A stretch of DNA of 10,677 nt from SLID01 sp041667545. GTDB taxonomy: Bacteria; Omnitrophota; Gorgyraeia; Tantalellales; Tantalellaceae. The DNA lies in assembly GCA_041667545.1 (NCBI GenBank), contig JBAYES010000063.1, positions 1 through 10,677 of the forward strand. Direction: 5' to 3'. Positions 1 to 6,041 of the stretch are shown here, one piece after another (the stretch's first letter is position 1; each line of letters opens with the position of its first letter). Made by a program: the position numbers and the translations under genes. The notes under the pieces are model-generated. The model did no database searches. It was not told the origin of the DNA and saw only the letters and a program-made list of their open reading frames with translations.

Positions 1-81
1 GGCGATCACAAGATGAACCGGCTGTCTGAGTTGCTTCCGGAAAACTGGCAGCGCTTACGTTCCGGCGATAAGGACAACTGA
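1..81 (+). CDS. C-terminal fragment of an ORF entering from the left; possible IS66-type transposase tail
   Basis: Frame 1 is open from the left edge to a TGA at 79-81 and gives 26 residues, including RLSELLPENWQRL. The LLPxxW pattern a few residues before the C-terminus resembles the short C-terminal domain of IS66-family transposases (family knowledge). The fragment is too short to prove this, and the catalytic part would lie outside the window. The repeat-rich DNA directly downstream fits a mobile-element neighbourhood. It could also be the end of an unrelated protein, and there is no start or other domain to check. Confidence 0.35.
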   Translation, partial: GDHKMNRLSELLPENWQRLRSGDKDN

Positions 82-106
82 CCTGTATTCTAAGGACGCT
101 TACGCT

Positions 107-164
107 ACACCTGTCCCCAGCTCAAAGCTACACCTGTCCTAAATCTAATCCCACACCTGTCCCC
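107..164. repeat. Iteron-like array A: ACACCTGTCC boxes every 23 bp
   Basis: ACACCTGTCC begins at 107, 130 and 153, exactly 23 bases apart. Sequence between boxes is variable: one spacer reads CCAGCTCAAAGCT, the next TAAATCTAATCCC. On the minus strand the box reads GGACAGGTGT. The strict 23-bp period (about two helical turns) would place all boxes on one DNA face. No replication or resolvase gene is adjacent. Confidence 0.85.
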
Positions 165-279
165 ACAGTATTGTTATGCGCGGGTTGACTTACAGCAGGA
201 AGGGCATGTGCTGCGCGCTTTGCTGCTTCGCCTGTTATTTTCACCATCGCGGTGTGTGCTGCAGAAAGGCAGAACATTT

Positions 280-363
280 TTATCCTATCCGGCGGCGAAT
301 CCGCTCCAGTGCTCCCACATACCCTTCCCGCTGTTTAATCCAGGGACGGTTCTCAATTTGAAC
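280..363 (-). pseudogene. Possible coding remnant, copy 1 (C-terminal tail of a lost protein)
   Basis: On the minus strand a 27-residue open stretch ends at a TAA (plus-strand 280-282). It contains ENRPWIKQREGYVGALERI followed by RRRIG and stop, and is preceded directly by an in-frame TAG, so it has no start of its own. The composition looks like real protein: an amphipathic basic helix after an RPW motif. It may be the tail of the transposase that spread these repeats. I cannot name the family, and the reading could be coincidental. Confidence 0.25.
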
Positions 364-365
364 CT

Positions 366-446
366 ACACCTGTCCTCATCTCAAAGCTACACCTGTCCCC
401 AGCTCAAAGCTACACCTGTCCTAAATCTAATCCCACACCTGTCCCC
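366..446. repeat. Iteron-like array B: four ACACCTGTCC boxes every 23 bp
   Basis: Boxes start at 366, 389, 412 and 435, again exactly 23 bases apart. The last three correspond to the three boxes of array A shifted by 282. The first, at 366, corresponds to a solitary box at 648-655 that ends copy 2. The step from the last box of an array to the next box is 213 bases in both copies (153 to 366, 435 to 648). A half-matching TGACCTGT at 79-86, at the stop codon of the left-edge ORF, may be a decayed further box. Confidence 0.85.
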
Positions 447-561
447 ACAATATTGTCATGCGCGGGTTGACTTACAGCAGGAAGGGCATGTGCTGCGCGC
501 TTCGCTGCTTCGCCTGTTATTTTCACCATCGCGATGTATGCAGCAGAAAGGCAGAACATTT

Positions 562-645
562 TTATCCTATTCGGCGGCGAATCAGCTCCAGTGCTCCCGC
601 ATACCCTTCCCGCTGTTTAGTCCAGGGACGGTTCTCGATCTGAAT
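562..645 (-). pseudogene. Possible coding remnant, copy 2
   Basis: This is the second-copy counterpart of the minus-strand stretch at 280-363, offset by 282 bases. It reads ENRPWTKQREGYAGALELI then RRRIG and stop. The frame and the stop are kept; the differences are Val to Ile, Ile to Thr, Val to Ala and Arg to Leu. An in-frame stop again lies just upstream. Keeping the frame is weak support because the copies are young. Confidence 0.22.
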
Positions 646-695
646 CTACACCTGTTGTCCCTGTTAAACCTCATTACGAAGATCGTAGAACCGAT

Positions 696-855
696 GATAC
701 AAGCGTCCGGTATTCCCTGCGAGGGACGCTCGATCTTCCCAGCGAGAAGATCTTCGCTCGACGGACGACCTCGTTCCCACGAGGGCCCGTGCCCTCGTGG
801 ACCATGCCCGCTCGGTCGTCCAACGCTCTCTCCGGGAACACCAGACCCTTGTATC
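696..855. mobile_element. Self-complementary element with 22-bp terminal inverted repeats (MITE/REP-like)
   Basis: The outer arms at 696-717 (GATACAAGCGTCC...) and 834-855 (...CCCTTGTATC) are complementary at 19 of 22 positions. Two of the three mismatches become G-U pairs in a minus-strand transcript. Inside are a second stem, 763-770 with 814-821 (GGACGACC/GGTCGTCC), and a perfect 10-bp stem, 777-786 with 791-800 (CCACGAGGGC/GCCCTCGTGG, loop CCGT). Local hairpins also occur at 702-708/724-730 and around the palindrome GAAGATCTTC (746-755). No convincing ORF is inside. The architecture suits a non-autonomous transposable element or a large structured REP/BIME unit. I found no clear target-site duplication, so mobility is inferred. 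Confidence 0.55.
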
Positions 856-885
856 GTTAACATTTCTTGAGTAATCGTGGGATGT

Positions 886-950
886 AAAAGGGGACAAGCT
901 ACTTTACTCTTAGGGGAAGACGGTGGAAATAAAGTCAGTCTGTCCCCTTT
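886..950. repeat. Inverted AAAGGGGACA boxes flanking a 44-bp loop
   Basis: AAAGGGGACA at 887-896 and TGTCCCCTTT at 941-950 are a perfect 10-bp inverted repeat. The GGGGACA core is the same as in the left-hand ACACCTGTCCCC boxes, but the flanking bases differ. Paired GGGGACA boxes of this kind are common in sequences associated with REP-type transposases (general knowledge). The loop of 44 bases is long for a transcription terminator, and no simple U-tract follows. The pair ends 16 bases before the -35 of the downstream promoter. Confidence 0.6.
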
Positions 951-965
951 ATACTTCTATTGTTC

Positions 966-994
966 TTGCCCCTCTTGCATAAAGATACTATAAT
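966..994 (+). promoter_or_regulatory. Sigma70-type promoter for the trxA-Kdo operon
   Basis: The -35 is TTGCCC (966-971, 4 of 6 to consensus) and the -10 is a perfect TATAAT (989-994), separated by 17 bases. Transcription should start near 1001, giving a leader of about 68 nt before the thioredoxin ATG. The leader contains a small hairpin, GAAAA-GAGGG-TTTTC (1004-1018). No other equally good promoter is obvious until after lptB. Confidence 0.75.
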
Positions 995-1068
995 ATGGGC
1001 TGTGAAAAGAGGGTTTTCTCGGGGGTATCTTGAGGGACCGAAGAACATTATCTGAATGGGAGGTAATT

Positions 1069-1398
1069 ATGGAAAATTTTGAGATCATTGTAAATGACAC
1101 TAATTTCGGCGCCGAGGTGCTGGAGTCGAAAATACCGGTGCTTGTGGATTTTTGGGCCGAATGGTGCGGGCCCTGCAGGATGCTCGGTCCTGTAATAGGT
1201 GAGATAGCCAAAGAGTATGCCGGCAAACTTAAGGTGTGCAAAATAAATGTGGAAGAGGCACCAAAAACCGCTTCGGATTACGGAATAATGAATATTCCGA
1301 CAATTATGGTATTAAAAGAGGGGCAGATTGTGGACAAGGCCGTGGGGGCATTACCTAAGAAAGATATAGTGGCTAAATTCCAAGAACATATCGGGTAG
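1069..1398 (+). CDS. trxA: Thioredoxin
   Basis: A 109-residue cytosolic thioredoxin, the usual family length. It reduces protein disulfides using electrons from thioredoxin reductase. The active site WCGPC is at residues 32-36, the buried Asp is Asp27 in VDFWAEW, and the cis-proline is Pro77 in IPT. I chose the ATG at 1069 because GGGAGG (1058-1063) sits five bases before it; an upstream TTG at 1030 in the same frame has no comparable site and would add residues unlike the family. It is the first gene after the promoter at 966-994 and ends 19 bases before hldA, so it is probably co-transcribed with the Kdo genes. There is no signal peptide. Confidence 0.96.
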   Translation: MENFEIIVNDTNFGAEVLESKIPVLVDFWAEWCGPCRMLGPVIGEIAKEYAGKLKVCKINVEEAPKTASDYGIMNIPTIMVLKEGQIVDKAVGALPKKDIVAKFQEHIG

Positions 1399-1417
1399 CA
1401 ATATCTCGGGGGGGCAA

Positions 1418-2431
1418 GTGAAAGAATATGGGTTTCGGTCGCTTGAAAGAATAGTAAAGAAATTTCCGGGTAAAAGGCTTCTTGTTCTCGGAGACCTTTT
1501 GCTGGATCAGTTCATATGGGGAGACGTTTCCCGCATATCGCCGGAAGCGCCTGTACCTGTAGTATGGGTGAAAAAGGAAGACCATATGCCCGGGGGAGCG
1601 TGCAATGTCGCCAGCAATCTTGCTAAACTTGGGGCGGATGTCTCCATAGTAGGGATAGTGGGTAATGACGATAACGGCCGGATATTGAAAGAGTTGATGT
1701 CTTCGATAGATGTGGGAACGGAAGGTGTTGTTGTCGATAAAGAAAGGCCCACTATACTCAAGACCAGGGTAATAGCCCATCACCAGCAAGTCGTGCGGAT
1801 AGACAGGGAAGACCCTCGCGATTTTCCTGCCCGCGATATGTCTCGGATAAAAGATTATTTGAAAAACAATATCAAGGGTTTCGATGGGGTCATAATAGAG
1901 GATTACGGCAAAGGTGTGGTGACTTCTGAGCTTCTCAGAATGGTCGTTCCTCTCGCGAAACGTCACGGAAAAATGGTGGCTGTAGACCCCAAAGAGAACC
2001 ATTTTTCGTATTACAAAGGAGCAAGCGTCATAACGCCGAATCATCACGAAGCCTCGAAAGCCGTAGGGTTCGCCATAACCGACGAGGCATCCATGGTGAA
2101 GGCCGGGAACAAGCTCATAAAAAAACTTAACCTGGATGTCGTTCTCCTTACTCTAGGAGAGAACGGTATGATGGTCGTGCAGAAAGCCGGAGCGCCTAAA
2201 ACTATACCGACAGCAGCCCAGGAAGTTTTTGATGTTTCCGGGGCGGGAGATACGGTCATAGCGGTATATACGCTCTCGATGGTTAGCGGGGGGAACCCCA
2301 TAGTGGCGGCACACATAGCTAATTGTGCGGCGGGTATAGTTGTGGGTAAAGTGGGTACGGCCACGGTAACCAGGGCCGAACTTTTAGAAAGGCTTAAAAA
2401 GGAAACTTTACGCGGGAGAGGGACAAGATGA
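1418..2431 (+). CDS. hldA: D-glycero-beta-D-manno-heptose-7-phosphate kinase (RfaE domain I type)
   Basis: A 337-residue PfkB/ribokinase-fold sugar kinase. It phosphorylates heptose-7-phosphate at C1 in the ADP-L-glycero-D-manno-heptose route for inner-core LPS. Visible motifs are PGGACNVASNLAKLG (58-72), which is substrate binding, the kinase motif TLGENGM (245-251), and DVSGAGDT (272-279) with catalytic Asp278. The RISPEAPVPVV segment (39-49) is typical of RfaE kinases. The protein ends where the kinase domain ends, so it lacks the nucleotidyltransferase half of the fused HldE; a separate HldC should lie elsewhere. It starts with GTG right after a G-rich ribosome-binding site (1408-1414), and its TGA overlaps the kdsB ATG by four bases. 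A different PfkB substrate is possible but unlikely in this context. Confidence 0.88.
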   Translation: MKEYGFRSLERIVKKFPGKRLLVLGDLLLDQFIWGDVSRISPEAPVPVVWVKKEDHMPGGACNVASNLAKLGADVSIVGIVGNDDNGRILKELMSSIDVGTEGVVVDKERPTILKTRVIAHHQQVVRIDREDPRDFPARDMSRIKDYLKNNIKGFDGVIIEDYGKGVVTSELLRMVVPLAKRHGKMVAVDPKENHFSYYKGASVITPNHHEASKAVGFAITDEASMVKAGNKLIKKLNLDVVLLTLGENGMMVVQKAGAPKTIPTAAQEVFDVSGAGDTVIAVYTLSMVSGGNPIVAAHIANCAAGIVVGKVGTATVTRAELLERLKKETLRGRGTR

Positions 2432-3231
2432 GAAAGGTAGCTGTTATCCCTGCAAGATGGAGCTCGACAAGATTAAAGGAAAAAGTACTCGCGGATATAG
2501 ACGGGAAGCCGATGCTGCGTCATGTGTGGGAGAGGGTGAAAATGGCTCATGAAGTGGACGAGGTTATTGTGGCATGCGATAAAGAAAAGGTTTTGAAAAT
2601 AGCCGAAGCTTTCGGCGCGAGATGCATGTTCACATCCCCGGAGCATTCTTCGGGCACGGACCGGATATCGGAAGTAGCTGGTTCCGTAGACGCCGATGTT
2701 TATATCAATGTGCAGGCCGACGAACCTATGATAGATCCCCTGACGATAGATAATCTGGCGCAGGTGTTCGAATATGAAAAGAATATCCAGATGGCCACCC
2801 TTATAAAACGGATAGAGAAAGAAGAAGATATTACGGACCCTAATGTTGTAAAAGTGGTGGTAGATCGTAAGGCTTTCGCGCTTTATTTTTCGCGGAGCCC
2901 CATACCCTACATGAGAAGAAAAGCCCTTGATCCGGATATTGCGGGCGGCACTGTCGGACACGAGGCAACAGGCGGATACTATAAGCATATCGGGATCTAC
3001 GCGTATACTAAGGATTTTCTTTTTACCTATCGTAATCTTCCCCGTTCCGTTCTGGAAACTGACGAGCAGTTGGAACAGCTCCGCGTTCTGGAGCACGGGT
3101 ATAAGATCAAAACGATCGAGATCAGGAGCGAGACTATTGGTGTGGATACCCAGGAGGATCTGGACAAGGTAAGACAAATATTCGCGGAAGAAAAGGCAAA
3201 GAGCGGGAACGGTAAAAACAATGGGAATTAA
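2428..3231 (+). CDS. kdsB: 3-deoxy-manno-octulosonate cytidylyltransferase (CMP-Kdo synthetase)
   Basis: A 267-residue cytosolic GT-A-fold enzyme that joins Kdo and CTP to give CMP-Kdo and pyrophosphate, the activation step before Kdo transfer to lipid A. The N-terminus VIPARWSSTRL (6-16), the SGTDRI motif (75-80), NVQADEP (94-100) and the C-terminal VDTQEDLDKV match the family. Two usual signatures are altered: most members have RLPGKPL where this has RLKEKVL, and QGDEP where this has QADEP. The metal-binding Asp of the DEP motif is kept. The ATG overlaps the end of hldA by four bases, indicating translational coupling, and the gene runs 11 bases into kdsA. The length is slightly above the typical 250 or so because of a charged C-terminal tail. 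Confidence 0.93.
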   Translation: MRKVAVIPARWSSTRLKEKVLADIDGKPMLRHVWERVKMAHEVDEVIVACDKEKVLKIAEAFGARCMFTSPEHSSGTDRISEVAGSVDADVYINVQADEPMIDPLTIDNLAQVFEYEKNIQMATLIKRIEKEEDITDPNVVKVVVDRKAFALYFSRSPIPYMRRKALDPDIAGGTVGHEATGGYYKHIGIYAYTKDFLFTYRNLPRSVLETDEQLEQLRVLEHGYKIKTIEIRSETIGVDTQEDLDKVRQIFAEEKAKSGNGKNNGN

Positions 3232-4048
3232 AAAGACGGTAAGAATAGGCGATATAGAGATAGGCGCGGGGGGGAAAATAGTTCTTTTCTCAGGACCCTG
3301 CGTTATAGAGTCTGCCGAAAGCGCGCTTGAGAGCGCTAAGGCCATTAAAAAGATCGCTCAGGAAGCAGGAATGCCGTTTGTTTTCAAGGCCAGTTTCGAT
3401 AAGGCCAACAGGAGTTCGGCCAGGTCTTTCCGGGGTCCGGGAATAAAAGAAGGTCTCAAGATACTTCAGGAAATCAAGAACGAAACGGGCGTTTATGTAA
3501 TAAGCGATATTCATTCCATAGAACAGGTAGAGCCCGCGTCTAAAGTGCTGGACGTTATACAGATACCGGCGTTCCTTTGCAGGCAGACCGATCTTTTGCT
3601 GGAAGCCGCCCGCAGCGGAAAACCGGTCAATGTTAAAAAAGGGCAGTTCATGTCACCGGACGAGATGAAGAACGTGGCGGACAAGATAGTTTCAGAGGGT
3701 AACGAACAGATAATTCTCACGGAAAGAGGTACCAGTTTCGGGTACAATACTTTGATCAATGATTTCAGGGGTTTTGTGAAGATGGCCGAGGCCGGGTATC
3801 CTGTTGTTTTCGACGCGACCCATTCTGTGCAGTGTCCGGGAGGAATGGGAGATTCAAGCGGCGGCGAATCCAGGTTTGTGGCTCCTCTCTCGAGGGCAGC
3901 GGCAGCGGTGGGCTGTGACGGACTTTTTATAGAAGCGCATAGAGACCCGTCAAAAGCCAGGAGTGACGGCCCAAATATGGTAAGAATATCCGACCTTGCG
4001 GGGCTTCTTAATGACGTTAAAAAAATAGAAAGGGCAGTAAGAATATGA
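3221..4048 (+). CDS. kdsA: 3-deoxy-8-phosphooctulonate synthase (Kdo-8-P synthase), metal-dependent type
   Basis: A 275-residue TIM-barrel enzyme that condenses phosphoenolpyruvate with arabinose-5-phosphate to Kdo-8-phosphate and phosphate. Diagnostic motifs are FSGPCVIES (23-31), KASFDKANRSS (56-66), IPAFLCRQTDLL, VNVKKGQF, DATHSVQCPGG and the C-terminal EAHRDPSKARSDGPN. Cys27 in GPCVIES occupies the position that is Cys in the metal-dependent class (as in Aquifex) and Asn in the E. coli-type metal-independent class. The partner His, Glu and Asp ligands are also visible in DATHS, FIEAH and SDGPN. The ATG lies inside the last codons of kdsB, and its TGA overlaps the kdsD ATG by four bases, so all three should be made in coupled amounts. 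Confidence 0.96.
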   Translation: MGIKKTVRIGDIEIGAGGKIVLFSGPCVIESAESALESAKAIKKIAQEAGMPFVFKASFDKANRSSARSFRGPGIKEGLKILQEIKNETGVYVISDIHSIEQVEPASKVLDVIQIPAFLCRQTDLLLEAARSGKPVNVKKGQFMSPDEMKNVADKIVSEGNEQIILTERGTSFGYNTLINDFRGFVKMAEAGYPVVFDATHSVQCPGGMGDSSGGESRFVAPLSRAAAAVGCDGLFIEAHRDPSKARSDGPNMVRISDLAGLLNDVKKIERAVRI

Positions 4049-5004
4049 GCATTTCAACCGCGAGAAGAGTTTTGATGAATGAGAGCAGGGCTATCGCAAA
4101 GCTTGCCGGAAAAATAAACTCTGATTTCAGCAAAGTAGTAAAGGTCCTGGCTTCTTCCGGAGGCAGGGCCATAGTTACCGGAATGGGCAAGCCCGGATTT
4201 ATAGCACAGAAAGTATCCGCTACAATGGCCTCTACTGGGACACCGTCGCTATATCTTCATCCCGCGGAGGCTCTGCACGGAGACCTGGGACGTGTTACTT
4301 CTCAGGATGTCATAATAGCCTTTTCTAACAGCGGGGAAACAGAGGAAGTGGTGCGCCTCATTCCCATAATCAAAAAGATAGGAGCGAAACTTGTTGCCAT
4401 AACGGGAAACAAGAATTCTATCCTGGCCGTGAATAGTGATTTTGTTCTGGATAGTTCCGTTGATAAAGAAGCATGCCCTCTGGGGCTTGCCCCTACAACA
4501 TCCACAACGGCCATGCTGGCGCTGGGAGACGCTCTTTCCATAGCCCTTCTCGAAGAAAAGAAATTCCGGCCGCAGGATTTTGCCATGTTCCATCCGGGAG
4601 GAAGCCTTGGAAAAAGATTGATACTTAAAGTAGAGGACATAATGAGGCCCATATCTAAAACGCCCATTGTAAAAGAAGACAGTATGGTGAAAAATGTACT
4701 CATAAAAATAACACGCATGAGAGCGGGGTCGGCGAGTGTCGTGGACAGAAAGGGAAAATTGGCAGGTATTTTTACCGACGGGGATCTCAGGAGGCATTTT
4801 GAGAAGGGAGAGAAGGTTCTTACGAGCAAGGTGAAAGATGTGATGACCTGTTCACCCGTAACTATTTCAAAAGACCGGCTGGCTGCCGAAGCATTTGACA
4901 TATTGCGAAAAAAAAAGATAGATGAAATGCCCGTAGTGGACGAGCAAGGCCGTCCTCTCGGCATTTTGGATGTTCAGGATATACTTGATGCCGGGCTTGT
5001 TTGA
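4045..5004 (+). CDS. kdsD: D-arabinose-5-phosphate isomerase (SIS domain plus two CBS domains)
   Basis: A 319-residue KdsD/KpsF/GutQ-family enzyme that interconverts ribulose-5-phosphate and arabinose-5-phosphate, the first committed step toward Kdo. The SIS domain covers about residues 1-190. It contains TGMGKPGFIAQK (45-56), LHPAEALHGDLGRV (71-84), AFSNSGETEE (92-101), GLAPTTSTTAML (147-158) and FHPGGSLGKRL (182-192), where His183 corresponds to a catalytic His of the family. Two CBS domains follow, beginning near VEDIMRP and VKDVMTCSPVT, typically a regulatory ligand-binding pair. GMGKPG replaces the commoner GMGKSG. The length fits full-length KdsD. The start codon overlaps the kdsA stop, and 32 bases separate it from kdsC. 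Its place between kdsA and kdsC supports KdsD over the GutQ role. Confidence 0.95.
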   Translation: MSISTARRVLMNESRAIAKLAGKINSDFSKVVKVLASSGGRAIVTGMGKPGFIAQKVSATMASTGTPSLYLHPAEALHGDLGRVTSQDVIIAFSNSGETEEVVRLIPIIKKIGAKLVAITGNKNSILAVNSDFVLDSSVDKEACPLGLAPTTSTTAMLALGDALSIALLEEKKFRPQDFAMFHPGGSLGKRLILKVEDIMRPISKTPIVKEDSMVKNVLIKITRMRAGSASVVDRKGKLAGIFTDGDLRRHFEKGEKVLTSKVKDVMTCSPVTISKDRLAAEAFDILRKKKIDEMPVVDEQGRPLGILDVQDILDAGLV

Positions 5005-5036
5005 TGTTAAATTGGAACAGAAAGGAAAGTGTTTGA

Positions 5037-5576
5037 ATGGAATATACAGCCGAAATACTGGAAAAAGCGAGAAAAATAAAAGTTTTGCTGCTTGATGTGG
5101 ACGGAGTAATGACCGACGGCCGTATAATTTACGGCATCAGGGGGGAAGAGCTTAAAAATTTCGACGTGAATGACGGCCTTGGCATAATGCTCGTCAAGAG
5201 AGCGGGATTTAAATGCGCTATACTCACAGCGAAAGGGTCCAAAGTAGTAACTAAAAGGGCGAAAGAACTTAAAATAGACAAGGTATACAAGGATTTTCAT
5301 TACAAAATAAAGGCCCTGGGGCCGATATGCGGTGAATTCAATGTTGCTCAGGAAGAAATATGTTTTATAGGCGACGATGTTATCGACGCGCCCATACTAA
5401 AAAGAGTAGGCCTTGCTGTGTGTCCTCCCAACGCTATGGATGAGGTGAAAGCTCTTGCTCATTTTGTAACACAGAGGACCGGCGGCAGGGGAGCAGTTAG
5501 AGAAGTGTGCGACCTTCTGATAAGAGCCCAGGGCAAATGGGAGGAGACGATCGGAAGATATTTCGAAGATCAATAA
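5037..5576 (+). CDS. kdsC: 3-deoxy-D-manno-octulosonate 8-phosphate phosphatase
   Basis: A 179-residue HAD-superfamily phosphatase of the compact, cap-less KdsC type (usual length 170-190), which normally works as a tetramer and hydrolyses Kdo-8-phosphate to Kdo. Motif I is LLDVDGVMTDG (18-28) with nucleophile Asp20 and acid/base Asp22. Motif II Thr64 is in ILTAKGS, and motif IV is IGDDVIDAPIL (111-121). The C-terminal RTGGRGAVREVCDLL is the family tail that reaches the neighbouring subunit. In the usual YxGxxDK segment this protein has YKDFHYK (84-90): the Lys is kept but the preceding Asp is Tyr. The ATG at 5037 is preceded by AAGGAA at 5022-5027. It completes the four-enzyme Kdo set. Confidence 0.94.
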   Translation: MEYTAEILEKARKIKVLLLDVDGVMTDGRIIYGIRGEELKNFDVNDGLGIMLVKRAGFKCAILTAKGSKVVTKRAKELKIDKVYKDFHYKIKALGPICGEFNVAQEEICFIGDDVIDAPILKRVGLAVCPPNAMDEVKALAHFVTQRTGGRGAVREVCDLLIRAQGKWEETIGRYFEDQ

Positions 5577-5629
5577 GTTATGCGAAGGCATTTTATGAGA
5601 GAGGTTGAAAGCAGAGGGCGGAGATAAGG

Positions 5630-5992
5630 ATGTACACGGTAAGCGTGGAATCAAAGTTCTCAAGCGCGCATAATCTCAGAGGGTACAGGGGGAAATGTGA
5701 GGACCTCCATGGCCACAACTGGAAGGTCAGGATGTCGGTTTCTTCTGACACGCTTGATGAGATCGGAATGGTACGCGATTTTACGGTGCTTAAAGAGGAG
5801 CTGAACAAGGCCGTAGACGGATTGGATCATAAATATCTGAATGATATAGAATCTTTCAGATCGGTAAATCCCACTTCCGAAAATATAGCTCGTTATATTT
5901 TTGAAGAGGTTTGCCGCGCGAATCCCGGTCTTGGCGTTAAAAAAGTCACTGTATGGGAAACCGATACATCAAGCGCCTCATATTCGGTATGA
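5630..5992 (+). CDS. queD: 6-carboxy-5,6,7,8-tetrahydropterin synthase (QueD)
   Basis: A 120-residue PTPS-fold enzyme that converts 7,8-dihydroneopterin triphosphate to 6-carboxytetrahydropterin, the first pathway-specific step to the 7-deazaguanine preQ0. Zinc ligands are His14 (in SSAHNL), His27 and His29 (in DLHGHNW). Catalytic Cys23 lies in GKCEDLHGH, with Asp66-His67 in GLDHKYLN and Glu110 in VWETD. The length and the PTSENIARYI helix fit bacterial QueD. The ATG has a purine-rich GGAGATAAGG just upstream. It is 53 bases after kdsC and 49 before queC. GTP cyclohydrolase (FolE), needed for its substrate, is not in the window. Confidence 0.95.
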   Translation: MYTVSVESKFSSAHNLRGYRGKCEDLHGHNWKVRMSVSSDTLDEIGMVRDFTVLKEELNKAVDGLDHKYLNDIESFRSVNPTSENIARYIFEEVCRANPGLGVKKVTVWETDTSSASYSV

Positions 5993-6041
5993 CCTGAAAT
6001 ATACAGCTGGGTCATGCGGTATCAAGGGGATAACAGAAAAA

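Larger units (their letters stand above)
104..657. repeat. Tandem duplication, 282-bp period, two copies
   Basis: The stretch starting at 104 (GCTACACCTGTCCCC) recurs at 386 with an exact 282-base offset, and the match continues to about 375 in copy 1 and 657 in copy 2. The copies differ only by scattered single substitutions (for example GTATTGTTATGCG against ATATTGTCATGCG) with no visible indels, so the duplication is fairly recent. Each copy carries ACACCTGTCC boxes at its borders and a unique core of about 190 bases. Plus-strand reading frames in the core are incidental: they have no ribosome-binding site and give Cys/Arg/Ser/Pro-rich products. Boxes of the GGGGACAGGTGT type are familiar around REP-associated tyrosine transposase genes and their remnants; that link is an inference here. 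Confidence 0.9.

Noticed and set aside
107..446. CRISPR array suggested by regularly spaced boxes
   Set aside because: The conserved box is only about 10 bp in a 23-bp period, spacers are 13 bp and recur between copies, and no cas gene is present. It is a tandem iteron-like repeat.
474..530. Promoter suggested by the TTGACT in the repeat core (also in copy 1)
   Set aside because: No acceptable -10 lies 16-18 bases downstream in either copy and there is no gene to serve.
208..870. 220-residue plus-strand ORF across the repeats
   Set aside because: It runs through both repeat copies and the palindromic element, has no ribosome-binding site, and its composition (Pro/Ser/Leu/Arg/Cys-rich with internal repetition) follows the repeats. 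It is not a gene.
582..897. Minus-strand ORFs over the palindromic element
   Set aside because: They are Arg-rich readings of self-complementary DNA, with no ribosome-binding site and no domain.
887..950. Intrinsic terminator from the AAAGGGGACA inverted repeat
   Set aside because: The 44-base loop is too long and the stem is not followed by a clean T-tract; no gene upstream in a useful position needs it.
2473..3345. 290-residue minus-strand ORF opposite kdsB and the start of kdsA
   Set aside because: It is a shadow of well-identified plus-strand genes, rich in His/Tyr/Phe/Arg as expected from the complementary frame, and has no family motif.
5577..5629. preQ1-I riboswitch before queD (GAGGTTGAAAGC... 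looks suggestive)
   Set aside because: The A-rich 3' segment that must pair into the loop (AAAAAACUA-like) is missing and the stem does not close well; the gap is also very short.
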